Counted from the first letter of the stretch, positions 1 through 8,970 are shown. The stretch is 64,000 bases of DNA from Holophagae bacterium (GCA_030429565.1 JAUIFE010000005.1:487361-551360), one strand, 5' to 3'. Notes: generated from the sequence alone by a model not told the origin. Program-made: numbers and translations.

Positions 1-2
1 CC

Positions 3-1424
3 TTGACCCCCTATTTGGGTGATCGGACCCAGTTCAGCGACATTTGTACCGTCGGCGGTGGGAAGTTGCCTTACCCAAATGTTCCTGCCGGTGCCGAGGT
101 TTTGTTTGAAGGGACAAGCAACTCGGAAGAGTGGGGCCGGCAGTTTGGGGCGATGGTCTGGAGTTGGGAGGATGACGAACCTGGCTACGGTCGCATGGTG
201 GTCTCCGGTGCGCACCCCGAAGATGCGGCTGACGGCTTTGCGGTGACCGCCGCCATGTACTCCCACGCGCTAGACGGCGCAGGTGAACGTCCCATCAAAA
301 GCGAAGCACTGCAAAACGGTGTGGTTCGCGTCATGGACCGTGAAACCGAAGACTTCGAACCGGAATACACCAAAATCGGCGATAAACAAATCCACCAGTT
401 TACCTTTGAGGTCACCGACGACCGTGATCGCTTCTTGTTGTTGGAACTGGTCGGCGCGCGCCGGCAAAACGGTGGTGAGGCGTACGACTTTCGCCTGTAC
501 CTCAACAAAAACCGACCGGCGCTTCCCAGCGATCACCAGTATACGGGCACTGGTTCCCTTTCTGATAAAACCATCTATTTGGAGAATTTAGATAGCCTGC
601 CAGGCGGCACTTGGTATGTGGGTGTTGCGCTGATGACGAGTGTCGAACTTGAAGAGAACCTGTGGGGCGATTTGTATTACATCGGCCCTACCGAGGTGCT
701 CAACGGCATCGCCTACGAATTGACGGCCACCTGGCGTGACCGTCCGATTCAGGTCTGCGAAGAACGCATCAGCAACCTGGCCGTCGGCAGCGAACTTGTC
801 GAAAACACCGCCAACACGATCACTTGGGACAGCACCTGTTTGGACACCGACGCCCGTGTCACCATCGATTTGCAGGCGACCGGCGGCGCTCGGTTACGTA
901 CCTTGGCCTCCGATATCAGCGCCGTCGCCGGCCGGTTCAATTGGAACACCGACCAAGCGCCAGGCAGCTACCGCCTGCGCGTCACCGCCAACCACGATGT
1001 CACGGTTCAGGCGACCAGTGAGGTGTTCACTATCGTGGCACCGGAGCCGTTAATTCGCGTGATCGGCAAAGGCAGCATGGTTAACGGCACCCTGTATGTC
1101 GACGACTGCAAGTACGGAAGCAATTGCCAAAGCACCCTCATCCTGAGCAACACCGGCACCGCGTTTAGCTTGGTCGGCGCCACGGTGGTCGACGCGGCCG
1201 GTAACCCCGGCAACGTATTTCGGATGACCAGCCCCAATCAAACAAATCCCTGGGCGATGCCCTTCCCGGCCCAGCTTTTCCTCGATCTAGGCGCCCGAGG
1301 CTCGGCGACCTTGCAGCTTACCTACAGCGGCGGCAGCCACTCAGGTGCGTCTTATTTGGAACTGCAAAGCACGCGCGGCACCTTGGAATACCAGCGCATT
1401 AACCTGTGTGTGAACTGCCGCTAG
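3..1424 (+). CDS. Secreted BPL_N-type protein, 3' part only (paralog 1)
   Basis: The gene enters from the left edge, so the N-terminus is missing; the first in-frame codons are not a real start. The 473 visible residues align along their whole length with the C-terminal two thirds of the next gene (1988-4042), with frequent identical blocks such as DFRLYLNK and NTGTAFSLVGA. Three parts can be seen: the end of the amidotransferase-like domain (to about residue 110), a beta-sandwich followed by a Kre9/KNH-like segment (TITW...TLAS...GSYRLRVTA), and a C-terminal Ig/ASH-like sandwich ending in NLCVNCR. No catalytic residue is inside the visible part. The product is probably exported, by analogy with the intact neighbour. 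Function unknown; tandem duplication is clear. Confidence 0.85.
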   Translation: MTPYLGDRTQFSDICTVGGGKLPYPNVPAGAEVLFEGTSNSEEWGRQFGAMVWSWEDDEPGYGRMVVSGAHPEDAADGFAVTAAMYSHALDGAGERPIKSEALQNGVVRVMDRETEDFEPEYTKIGDKQIHQFTFEVTDDRDRFLLLELVGARRQNGGEAYDFRLYLNKNRPALPSDHQYTGTGSLSDKTIYLENLDSLPGGTWYVGVALMTSVELEENLWGDLYYIGPTEVLNGIAYELTATWRDRPIQVCEERISNLAVGSELVENTANTITWDSTCLDTDARVTIDLQATGGARLRTLASDISAVAGRFNWNTDQAPGSYRLRVTANHDVTVQATSEVFTIVAPEPLIRVIGKGSMVNGTLYVDDCKYGSNCQSTLILSNTGTAFSLVGATVVDAAGNPGNVFRMTSPNQTNPWAMPFPAQLFLDLGARGSATLQLTYSGGSHSGASYLELQSTRGTLEYQRINLCVNCR

Positions 1425-1987
1425 GTTCAAATGCGTCATTGTGACCGGCGGCCCGTCCGGCGGCCCATGTTTTTGATCCTAAACTGAGCGATTCGGGTGG
1501 GTGAAATCGTGCACGAATTGACGCGAAACCCGTTTGAAAAAGCGGAGGCGTGCTGATCGGTACGTCGCGTATTGTTACCAGACGTTGCAGCCCAACAGAG
1601 CGGCGATTTCGCCGCCAAGAATTGCTTAGTTTAGGTTGAAAAAGCTCCCATCGGGATCATGCTTTTTGCCTTCGTCTTCGAGGAAAAAACGGATGTCCTG
1701 ATACCACCATTGCTGGGAAAAGTGTTTGTCCCGGCTGTGGTCTCTTGTTCCGGCCTGCTCTCGTCTTGGCTTTCGGCTCGACGCCTTTTACGCCATGACT
1801 GGATGACTCGTGACCCTTTTGTTTTGAAGAGGGTACGTGAAATCTGGAGCCGGTTTATTTTTCCGAAACCGCCTGGCGCGTCCGCCGCCTACATGCACAA
1901 GGGGCGCGAACGCTCCGTTTGTATCGTCTTTTCTTGTGCGAAAGGCTTAGGTCGCCCTCAGCCATTTTTTTGACCTATGGAGATATT
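1425..1987. other. Intergenic gap with palindromic element copy 1
   Basis: This 563-base gap separates the two tandem paralogs. It holds one copy of the dispersed palindromic element (1478-1637). From about 1640 to 1975 I see no convincing coding region. Immediately before the next gene is a GGAG ribosome site at 1979-1982, five bases from the ATG at 1988. Confidence 0.6.
1478..1637. repeat. Dispersed palindromic element, copy 1
   Basis: One of six related elements in this window. The left end reads CCTAAACTGAGCGATTCGGG and the right end ...GCTTAGTTTAGGTT, which is nearly its reverse complement. Internal landmarks shared with the other copies are GAAATCG, GCGAAAC, GTTGCAGCCC and CGATTTCGCCGCCAAG. 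The centre is diverged relative to copy 4 (13609-13772). The element lies in a gap between two co-directional genes. Confidence 0.85.
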
Positions 1988-4042
1988 ATGATTGCTCGTC
2001 CAACGCAATTCTTCGCCGTTTTACTCATGTTTTGTATGACACAAGCTTTTTTAGAAGCCCAAGATTCCCACCCTTCGGTTCCTTGGACACTCGACCACCT
2101 TAACTTGGAAGGCTATCACAAGCATGCTTTGCTCAATGGGGGACCCGGTGTCAGGGTTCCGAAAGTGGATCACCTCGAAGCGCTCGGTTTGACCTATGAC
2201 ATCATTGAAACCCGCAATTGTGATTCCCAACGCGACATGTACCGGGACCTGTTCATCGGTTCCCACTTCGATAAAAACGGCATGCTGTTTTATCCCGACG
2301 GCACCAATCGATTTGCCTTAATGGTTGTTGGCGGTGCCGTTGGTGAAGGAAACATCAACGACGACTGCAACAACTTGCCATCAGGCGATGATTGGAAAGG
2401 TGGGGGTGGTGTCTTTACCCTTTTCCTGAAACGTAATCGCAATCTGCTGGGCCAATCCGGACAGTATGTGTTTGACCAGTTTTTAAAGCGAGGTGGGGCC
2501 TACAGCGGTTTTTGTGCCGGCTCTTCGATTATGGCCTATAGAAGCTTGGATATTACCAACTACAGGGACGTCGGTGTGGACAATGCAAGCTGGCTTTTCG
2601 AGCGCACAGGCGATCAACTGGCGCCCTACTTGGGTGACCAAATCGAATTTCACGGTATTCCCACCTTTGGTGGTGGCAAGTTACCCACTGAAGATGGGAT
2701 TCCCGTCGGCGCTGATGTGCTCTTTGAAGGCACCCATATCGAGTCAAATGGGGTCTGGCAAACTGCGCCCTTGGTTTGGAGTTGGGAAAAAAACGACGAG
2801 GATTATGGGCGCATGGTTGTTTCTGGTGCGCACCCCGAAACAGTGTCGACCGGTTTTGGCCTGACTGCCGCGATGTACACCTACGCACTTGACGGCGGCG
2901 GTGGGATCACCGTCAAAAGTGATCCCTTGCAGAACGGGGTTGCTCGTGAAATGGTTCGTGAAACCGAGGAGAATCAACCGGAGTACACCAAAATCGGTGA
3001 CAAACAAATCCACCACTTCACCTTTGAGGTCAACGACAGTCGCGATCGCTATTTGTTGTTGGAACTGGCGGGTGCACCCAACCAAAACGGTGGCGAGCCC
3101 TACGACTTCCGGCTGTACCTGAACAAGGATCGACCGGCCTTTCCCAGTGATCACCTGCACATGGGTCAGGGCTCACTTTCCGACAAAACCATCTACCTTG
3201 AAAACCTGAATACCCTGGCAGATGGGACCTGGTATGTTGGGGTTGAGTTGTTTACGACGGTGGAGCTGGTGGAAAACGATTGGGACGAGGTCTACTATAC
3301 TGGTCCGATCGAAGTCTTGAACGGCATTGCCTATGAATTAACGGCCACCTGGCGCGATCGGCCCATTCTGACTTGCCAAGAAAGCATCAGCAATTTGACC
3401 GTCGGTGCCAGGTTGGTCCAAAACACGCCTAATACCATCACCTGGGAAAGCGCGTGTTTGGACGAAGACGCTCGCGTCACCATCGATTTGCTGCCGACCG
3501 ACGGCGCCCAACCGCGCACCCTGGCGTCCGCTGTCAGCGCGGTTGACGGTCGTTTCATTTGGGACACCGACCAAGATCCTGGCAGCTACCACCTGCGCGT
3601 GACGGCCAACCACGATGCCACGGTTCAGGCAACCAGTGTTCCATTCACCATCGTGGCACCGGAGCCGTTGATTCACGTCTTCAGCCAAAGCAGTATGGTC
3701 GATGGAACCCTGCATTTCGACGACTGCAAGTATGGTATCCCATGCCAAAGCACCCTGACCCTGAGCAACACCGGCACGGCGTTCAGTTTGGTCGGGGCCT
3801 CTGTGGTCGACGCGGCCGGCAACCCCGGCAATGTTTTTCGGATGACCAGCCCGGATCAAACACAGCCCTTGGTGATGCCCTTCCCGGCGCACCTCTTTCT
3901 TGATCTGGGCGGCCGTAGTTCGGCGACTCTGCAGCTTACCTACAGCGGCGGCAAGTACCCAGGCGTCTATTACTTGGAACTGCAGAGCACGCGCGGCACT
4001 TTGGAATACCAACGTATTAACCTGTGTGTGAACTGCCGCTAG
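1988..4042 (+). CDS. Secreted BPL_N (amidotransferase-like) multidomain protein, paralog 2
   Basis: 684 residues from the ATG at 1988, chosen because GGAG lies five bases upstream and the product then opens with a signal peptide (hydrophobic FFAVLLMFCMTQAF, likely cut near AQDS). Residues about 50-330 resemble the biotin-protein-ligase N-terminal domain, a class I amidotransferase-like fold: the nucleophile elbow GFCAGSS is present, so Cys is the candidate catalytic residue. After it come a pre-peptidase-like beta-sandwich (FTFEV...YLLLELAG), a Kre9/KNH-like domain (NTITWES...GSYHLRVTANHD) and a C-terminal Ig/ASH-like sandwich. The domain order suggests an exported or surface protein. The reaction is unknown. 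It is the intact member of a local tandem family (5' neighbour 3-1424, 3' remnant at 4429). Confidence 0.85.
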   Translation: MIARPTQFFAVLLMFCMTQAFLEAQDSHPSVPWTLDHLNLEGYHKHALLNGGPGVRVPKVDHLEALGLTYDIIETRNCDSQRDMYRDLFIGSHFDKNGMLFYPDGTNRFALMVVGGAVGEGNINDDCNNLPSGDDWKGGGGVFTLFLKRNRNLLGQSGQYVFDQFLKRGGAYSGFCAGSSIMAYRSLDITNYRDVGVDNASWLFERTGDQLAPYLGDQIEFHGIPTFGGGKLPTEDGIPVGADVLFEGTHIESNGVWQTAPLVWSWEKNDEDYGRMVVSGAHPETVSTGFGLTAAMYTYALDGGGGITVKSDPLQNGVAREMVRETEENQPEYTKIGDKQIHHFTFEVNDSRDRYLLLELAGAPNQNGGEPYDFRLYLNKDRPAFPSDHLHMGQGSLSDKTIYLENLNTLADGTWYVGVELFTTVELVENDWDEVYYTGPIEVLNGIAYELTATWRDRPILTCQESISNLTVGARLVQNTPNTITWESACLDEDARVTIDLLPTDGAQPRTLASAVSAVDGRFIWDTDQDPGSYHLRVTANHDATVQATSVPFTIVAPEPLIHVFSQSSMVDGTLHFDDCKYGIPCQSTLTLSNTGTAFSLVGASVVDAAGNPGNVFRMTSPDQTQPLVMPFPAHLFLDLGGRSSATLQLTYSGGKYPGVYYLELQSTRGTLEYQRINLCVNCR

Positions 4043-4060
4043 GTTTTGCATTGTTATTGT

Positions 4061-4092
4061 GGCTGGGGCTTGTGCTCCGGCCATTGTTTTTT
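4061..4092 (+). terminator. Rho-independent terminator of paralog 2
   Basis: GGCTGGGGC and GCTCCGGCC pair as a stem around a TTGT loop and are followed by ATTG and six T (4087-4092). It lies 18 bases after the stop codon at 4042. Confidence 0.8.
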
Positions 4093-4182
4093 ACAGGTGA
4101 ATCGACAGCGGCCCTCATTTTGAGAATTGAACCTTGCGCAAGCAAATGGAGGACTCGTGTCCACCAGGCAGTCATGTAACCT

Positions 4183-4430
4183 GAGCGTCTCCATCTTGGC
4201 CTTTTTGATTCCAAGCGTGGCGAAAAGGTGCGTGTCCTGGCTTTTGCCCATGAAACCTGAGCGTCTCCATCTTGGCCTTTTTGATTCCAAGCGTGGCCAA
4301 AAGGTGCGTGTCCTGGCTTTTGCCCCTTTGGCCTTTTTGATTCCAAGCGTGGCGAAAAGGTGCGTGTCCTGGCTTTTGCCCCTTTGATTCCAAGCGTGGC
4401 GAAAAGGTGCGTGTCCTGGCTTTTGCCCCT
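4183..4430. repeat. Tandem array A with GGTGCGTGTCC core (4 units)
   Basis: Four copies of a segment starting GATTCCAAGCGTGGC and ending GGCTTTTGCCC begin near 4207, 4283, 4339 and 4386. The first two are extended by CCTGAGCGTCTCCATCTTGG, giving a 76-base period; the last two are shorter (56 and 47 bases). Each unit contains GGTGCGTGTCC, the core also found in the arrays at 10.0 and 63.5 kb. The CCTGAGCGTCTCCATCTTG phrase recurs once more near 4640. There are no CRISPR-like unique spacers. Confidence 0.85.
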
Positions 4431-4504
4431 ATTACTTGGAACTGCAAAGCACGCGCGGCACTTTGGAACACCAACGCATTAACCTGTGTGTGAACTGTCG
4501 CTAG
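4429..4504 (+). pseudogene. 3' remnant of a third paralog
   Basis: The 76 bases up to the TAG at 4502-4504 match the 3' end of the gene at 1988-4042 with only a few substitutions (encoding YYLELQSTRGTL...NLCVNCR). It joins the last unit of array A with no spacer. The region after it (4505-4665) also repeats the flank of the intact gene, including terminator, CCTCATTTTGAG and TTGCGCAAGC. It is therefore the residue of a tandem gene duplication whose 5' part was lost at the array. Confidence 0.85.
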
Positions 4505-4522
4505 GTTTTGAATTTTCATTGT

Positions 4523-4551
4523 GGCCGGGGTCTCTGCTCCGGCCATTTTTT
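4523..4551 (+). terminator. Duplicated terminator after the remnant
   Basis: GGCCGGGG...CTCCGGCC stem followed by A and six T (4546-4551). It is the counterpart of the terminator at 4061-4092 and was copied with the third paralog. Confidence 0.75.
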
Positions 4552-4844
4552 AAACAGGAGAATCGGCAGGGGCCCTCATTTTGAGCATCGATGCTTGCGC
4601 AAGCTAATGGATGACTCGCGTCCTCCAGGTAGTAATGAGACCTGAGCGTCTCCATCTTGACCTTTTAGCTTTGCCTCCCTGTTTTCGCCTCGAATTTTGC
4701 GGTGACCGGATGGCATTGATACGCGTTTCAGCGGGATCCCCGGCCCTTCGGGATGTTAGCATCTGGAAAAAAGGGGCCCTTCGTCGTCGTTCTTGCGCCC
4801 GTATGGCGAGAGACAAGTAGAATCACCACAATCAGGGAGGGGGA

Positions 4845-5744
4845 ATGGTAACCGGCGCATTGCAACCTGAGCCCTTGTACAATGATCTGAAAGAAACGCG
4901 AAACCACCTGGTTCAATCAAAACAACTTACTCAGGAGTTGGGCCGACTTCGCCAACAAAACAGCGCGCTTCGCGAAGCGTTATCACGTCAAGAAGACCGC
5001 CTCCAGGAAGCCACCATCGAGCGCGACAAACGGCGATCCTTTTCAATATCGGCCCTGGTCAACCGATTGAAAGGCGGCTATAGCACTGATCTTGCCCAAA
5101 TAGAAAAAGCGCTAACTGAGGCGTGTACGGCCCGTGATCAAATCCTTGAAGATTATGCAAGCAATGGCGCCGCTATCTTGGCTGCCGAAAAGCGCTTAGC
5201 CGAATTGGGAAAACCGGCCGATCTTGAAAAACAATTGGCCGCACAAGAAGCTGAACTCTCTGTGCGACAGAATCCCCAATTGAATGGTTTGTTGACGGAC
5301 CTCCAAGAAACCTTAGCTTTGCGTATTGAGCAACGACGCCCTTACTCGCAAGCGTACTCTCTGGGGACGCGTTACTTAGTTTGTTGTGCCCAGGTCAGCG
5401 CACTCGCGGATGATATTTCCAGTCTGGGCAATCGCAACAATCATTTGGACCGCCTCCACTGCAACGACCAGCTTCAGGCTATGGTGGGGGAATACCATCA
5501 TTTTTCCGTTTCTTTTAGCGAGGCCTTGGCGGCGACAACTGTTTCATTCGATGCAAATAATGTGCTCCAAGTCCCTTCCCGTCACGCATTCTTGGGCGAA
5601 TACAAAAAATTGCACCATACGATGCGTCGTGTCGAGGTCGAGCTCGTGTCATGCGTTGACCGTTTGAAAGCAAAACGGGATGCATTGACGGTCGAGATTG
5701 AAAGCCTCGAGAGGCGCTTATCGGCGTTACTTAACCGACGTTAG
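4845..5744 (+). CDS. Coiled-coil protein of unknown function
   Basis: 299 residues, with ATG preceded by AGGGAGGGGGA. Heptad-rich, Gln/Leu/Arg/Glu-rich segments cover most of residues 10-165 (LTQELGRLRQQNSALREAL, LAAQEAEL) and 255-299 (LKAKRDALTVEIESLERRL), so a long alpha-helical coiled coil is expected. No signal peptide, membrane segment or enzymatic motif is visible, and a cytoplasmic location is most likely. It sits alone between array A and palindromic element copy 2. I do not recognise a family; structural or cytoskeletal roles are possible but unsupported. Confidence 0.7.
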   Translation: MVTGALQPEPLYNDLKETRNHLVQSKQLTQELGRLRQQNSALREALSRQEDRLQEATIERDKRRSFSISALVNRLKGGYSTDLAQIEKALTEACTARDQILEDYASNGAAILAAEKRLAELGKPADLEKQLAAQEAELSVRQNPQLNGLLTDLQETLALRIEQRRPYSQAYSLGTRYLVCCAQVSALADDISSLGNRNNHLDRLHCNDQLQAMVGEYHHFSVSFSEALAATTVSFDANNVLQVPSRHAFLGEYKKLHHTMRRVEVELVSCVDRLKAKRDALTVEIESLERRLSALLNRR

Positions 5745-5771
5745 TGCGGTTCGTCGGTTGAGCGAGGGCGT

Positions 5772-5973
5772 TCTACTTAGATTGAGCGATTCGGGTGGAT
5801 GAAATTGCGCCAACTCTGGAGGCAGGAAGCGTCAAGAGTTGGCGCGAAACGTGTAGGAAAAAGCCACCGGGGTTGCGCACGACGCGTACAGGCAAGTACG
5901 GCGAGCATTTTTACGAGACGTTGTAGGCCGGCAGGTTGTGCGATTTTGCCGGCAAGAATCCCTCAATTCAGTT
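5772..5973. repeat. Dispersed palindromic element, copy 2 (with insert)
   Basis: Ends are ACTTAGATTGAGCGATTCGG and ...AATCCCTCAATTCAGTT. It shares GGATGAAAT, GCGAAACGTG, GGCAAGTACGG, GAGCATTTTTACGAGA and GTTGTAGGCCGGCAG with copy 4. It is longer than copy 4: the left arm carries an extra hairpin-like stretch whose ends are CCAACTCT and AGAGTTGG, with GCAGGAAGCGTCAA inside. Confidence 0.85.
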
Positions 5974-6202
5974 AACAGCGTGAACGCCGATAAAGTCGCG
6001 GGGAAAACCGCCCTTCAATTGAAGCGGCCCCGGGTCGCGGCGTTCCATCTCGACCGCACCTGGAACCTTGCTAATGGACTGACGGGCGAGAAGGCTCCCT
6101 TGACCAAAGAAATCAAAACGCTGCGAGCCGCCGCGTTAGAACGTTTTGATCAGGATTGATGATTCTCAAGTTAGGCCGCCACGGCCTCGAGGCAGCCGCG
6201 CT

Positions 6203-7384
6203 TTAAGGCGAGGGGTTCTTTTTAAATTCCTTGGTTAATGTCTCAATACGACGACTGATGAAACTGAGAATGTCCGCGTCCTGATCTTTCGCGAGTTTGA
6301 GACCGGCTTGGAAGGTTTTTAAGGCTTCTTCCGTTTGATTGAGTTCGGCTTGGGCGTTGCCCAGCATGGCAAAGGCGCGCGGTGATTGGGGGTTTTTTTC
6401 GAGATTGGCACGAAAGAGTTGGAGGCCGGCTTCACCCTGTTGGTCGTCAATCAGCATCCAACCGATGCGGCCGTACGCGCCGGAAGGGACCTCTTTGGCG
6501 GTTCCGTATTTTTCGCTACGCCTTGCATAGTGTTTTTCGATACCCTCCCAGCCGCCGAATTGCTTATATTCCTGGTGGTTGGCGAGGCTTGGAAACTGGA
6601 AATCGCGGAAAACCATGGATAACCCTTCATAGGCCGTCAGATAAGGTGTGCTCATATGCGATTGATGGGGGATGACATCGTGTTGCCACTTCAGCTCAGG
6701 AGGCGCTGTTTTCTTTAGCAGGGCCACCAATTGGGTAAAGGCTTCGGTGAGGCCGGGCCCCTCTTCGGCGACCGAGGTGCGCGTCAGGTACACGGACTTT
6801 TCGAGATGTTTTTTTTGTGCGAAAAGGTTGGTTAGCAACGTAAGCAGCGCTCCGTCTTCACCATGAATGCTGGGACTGGCCGCGATGAAACCGTCAAAGG
6901 CGTCGGGTTCCGCGGTCAGCAGAAACAGGGAAAAAGCACCGGCCATGGAGTGACCGAACAGAACCTTGCGACCGGAGGTTCGGTACTTTTTGTCGATCAT
7001 GGGAACGACTTCGCCGGTGAGGAACCGTTTAAACGTTTCTTTTTCGAAAGTGAGATCGCGAATGCGGTTGCCGTTGTTGGGTATCGCGACCACAATCGCA
7101 GCGGGCATGCGTCTCAGCCCTTTTAAAATGTTGACTGCGTTTCCGACATGATGGAAATGGCTTTCGCCGTCCAAAACATAAATGACCGGGTATCGATCGG
7201 TTGATGCCGCATAACCCTCGGGTAGGCGAACTAGCACATCGCGGGTTTCCCCCAAATGGTTGGAGACCAATGGAAACCTTTTCCCCAATTCAAGGGTGAC
7301 GGCTTCTCCTCCCTCGGCGGCAAATCCGCTGTTTATCAAAGGGAAAAGCAAAACAAGGGTCATCAGATACAGGTGTTGTTTCAT
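6203..7384 (-). CDS. Secreted alpha/beta-hydrolase esterase (esterase D/IroE type) with TPRs
   Basis: 393 residues if translation starts at the third of three consecutive ATGs (7384), the one about six bases from AAGGA. A signal peptide (MKQHLYLMTLVLLFPLINSGFAA) directs export. Residues about 35-270 form a putative-esterase (PF00756-type) alpha/beta hydrolase: PVIYVLDGE strand, nucleophile elbow GHSMAG with Ser near 146, and HQSHMSTP as the candidate catalytic His. Residues about 300-390 hold TPR-like helices (AFAMLGNAQAELNQTEEAL). Relatives hydrolyse siderophore esters or other acyl esters; the substrate here cannot be read from the sequence. It stands alone on the minus strand. Confidence 0.82.
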   Translation of the reverse strand: MKQHLYLMTLVLLFPLINSGFAAEGGEAVTLELGKRFPLVSNHLGETRDVLVRLPEGYAASTDRYPVIYVLDGESHFHHVGNAVNILKGLRRMPAAIVVAIPNNGNRIRDLTFEKETFKRFLTGEVVPMIDKKYRTSGRKVLFGHSMAGAFSLFLLTAEPDAFDGFIAASPSIHGEDGALLTLLTNLFAQKKHLEKSVYLTRTSVAEEGPGLTEAFTQLVALLKKTAPPELKWQHDVIPHQSHMSTPYLTAYEGLSMVFRDFQFPSLANHQEYKQFGGWEGIEKHYARRSEKYGTAKEVPSGAYGRIGWMLIDDQQGEAGLQLFRANLEKNPQSPRAFAMLGNAQAELNQTEEALKTFQAGLKLAKDQDADILSFISRRIETLTKEFKKNPSP

Positions 7385-7475
7385 CATCATTCCTTTAAAT
7401 CAGGACGGGGGGCGCCGATCCTTAGATGAATGGACGTACCCCGGTTCTTGGTTCAGGTATTTTTTCGAGTTGTCC

Positions 7476-7649
7476 AACCTAAATGGGCGAGTTGGCTGGA
7501 TGCAATGGTGCAAGTTTTGACGAAGGATGCGTCGAGCGGTGGTGCCAAATGTTTTGGAAAAAGCGCAAGCGTACTTGGCAAGTACGGTGACCATTGTTTC
7601 AAAACAAGATTGGGTGCGTGCGCCGCCAAGAATCGCTCACTTTAGGTCC
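7476..7649. repeat. Dispersed palindromic element, copy 3 (degenerate)
   Basis: Begins AACCTAAATGGGCGAGTTGG and ends CGCCAAGAATCGCTCACTTTAGGT. The middle GGAAAAAGCGCAAGCGTACT is identical to copy 4 and is followed by GGCAAGTACGGTGA with one extra T before it. The arms are more diverged than in the other copies, so this looks like an older copy. Confidence 0.75.
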
Positions 7650-7779
7650 AAGGCGCCGCCGCCATACTGAGGCGAGAGGACGCCGACAACCTCTTTCGGG
7701 AAGAGCCAATCATGGCCGCACCGCCGGTATCATCCCTCTATACGCACCCTCCCACCATTCAGCTTTGGCCGGTGGGATG

Positions 7780-7814
7780 AACGGTTGGTAACCGGGACCA
7801 ACGGTTAACGGTTG
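7780..7814. promoter_or_regulatory. AACGGTT direct repeats, candidate LytTR-type operator
   Basis: AACGGTT occurs at 7780, 7800 and 7807. The first two are 20 bases apart, about two helical turns, which resembles the paired direct repeats bound by LytTR regulators. They lie 59-93 bases upstream of the kinase-regulator operon. Autoregulation is an inference. Confidence 0.35.
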
Positions 7815-7872
7815 CCTGGTAAGATCAAAGTGCGGTTCATAATACGGATCAGGGCAAAAGCAGGAGCGCGCT

Positions 7873-8970
7873 ATGGGGTATTTTTTGGGTCAATACAAGC
7901 TGTTGCGGTTATGGCTCTTTCTCGCCGCGTCCTTTGTGATGCTCGCATTTGTCGTTAACATGATCCTCGTGTTTGTATTCGGGAAATCACTCAATGGGTA
8001 CCTGGTACTTTCAAACTTACTTATTTATTTTCTGTGGGTGTTGTTCGTCCCCGCCGTCTTCAAAACGCACAACCTCGTTCCCTTTCAGGGCAACCGAGCG
8101 GCATTTTTTGGAAAACATCTCATCATGGGTTTGCTGTTGTGTTTGCTGCATCGTGTTCTCGTGGAATTGGGCCTGGCGGTGAGTTTGTTTTTTTGGGATG
8201 CGGAACAATGGTCCTATCTGAGCCCGTTGGAGGATTTCTTCCTCTTTTGTATGCGCGTTCTCGTCGGCGCCTTAGAAAATCTGTTTTTGTACGTCATGAC
8301 GCTGGCGTTTGTCGTGTTGCTCTGGTTCGAAGGGCGTTTCCGTGACGAGGCCGTCTTGCGTGCCAAAGCCCAAAAAGAACGGGTCCTTGCCGAATTGGAA
8401 GCCTTGAAAATGCAGGTCCAACCCCACTTCCTCTTTAACGCCTTCAACAGTTTGGCCTCGTTAATGGAGACGAATCCCGAAGAGGCGCAGGAATACTTGG
8501 GCCGCCTGGGTGAGCTGCTTCACCACGCTTTGGATCACCATGTGCAGGATACGGTCACCCTGGCAGAGGAAGCCGCCTTCGCGGAAAATTACCTCGCCAT
8601 TCAGGCCGTTCGTTTTTCAGACCGAATGCAGGTCAACATGGAAATGGTGCCGGGACTGGAACAGCGACGGGTTCCGGTTTTTTTGCTGCAACCCTTGGTT
8701 GAGAATGCCGTCAAGCACGGCGTCTCGGTTTTGCCCGGCCCCCATCGCGTCGACATACGAATGTTTGAGGCGCAGACCCGAACCTGCCTGGAAGTCACCA
8801 ATTCTTGGGAGACGCCGGGCCCGGAACGGGCGACCGATGGGTATGGCATCGGGTTATCCGGCTTGCGGAAACGGTTAGCGTTGCTGTATTCAGAGGATTT
8901 CGTGATGGATGTGGCGCCGCTCTCCCAAGGGTTCCACGTCCATATTGAACTGCCGGGAGGTGCAGCATGA
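7873..8970 (+). CDS. LytS/YehU-type sensor histidine kinase
   Basis: 365 residues; AGGAG precedes the ATG by six bases. The N-terminal 150 residues contain about four hydrophobic membrane segments (for example LWLFLAASFVMLAFVVNMILVFVF). The kinase half is of the His_kinase family (PF06580): QPHFLFNAFNSLASLME carries the phospho-acceptor His at about 185, PLVENAVKHGV is the N box, and GIGLSGLRKRLALLY ends the ATPase domain. There is no recognisable extracellular sensor, so the signal is probably sensed in or near the membrane. The stop overlaps the start of the response-regulator gene by ATGA, so the two are translationally coupled and form a two-component pair. Confidence 0.92.
   Translation: MGYFLGQYKLLRLWLFLAASFVMLAFVVNMILVFVFGKSLNGYLVLSNLLIYFLWVLFVPAVFKTHNLVPFQGNRAAFFGKHLIMGLLLCLLHRVLVELGLAVSLFFWDAEQWSYLSPLEDFFLFCMRVLVGALENLFLYVMTLAFVVLLWFEGRFRDEAVLRAKAQKERVLAELEALKMQVQPHFLFNAFNSLASLMETNPEEAQEYLGRLGELLHHALDHHVQDTVTLAEEAAFAENYLAIQAVRFSDRMQVNMEMVPGLEQRRVPVFLLQPLVENAVKHGVSVLPGPHRVDIRMFEAQTRTCLEVTNSWETPGPERATDGYGIGLSGLRKRLALLYSEDFVMDVAPLSQGFHVHIELPGGAA

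Larger units (their letters stand above)
7385..7872. other. Divergent intergenic region with element copy 3 and AACGGTTG repeats
   Basis: The gap between the esterase gene and the histidine-kinase gene, which diverge here. It contains palindromic element copy 3 (7476-7649) and three AACGGTT repeats just upstream of the kinase gene. Nothing else coding is supported. Confidence 0.6.

Noticed and set aside
4183..4430. CRISPR array
   Set aside because: Units directly abut or share sequence; no unique spacers of constant length and no cas genes. The same holds for arrays at 10.0, 44.5 and 63.5 kb.
5938..6159. 73-codon frame after the coiled-coil gene
   Set aside because: Starts inside palindromic element copy 2 and lacks a ribosome site. 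Its end (APLTKEIKTLRAA) faintly resembles the coiled-coil protein tail, but not enough to call a remnant.
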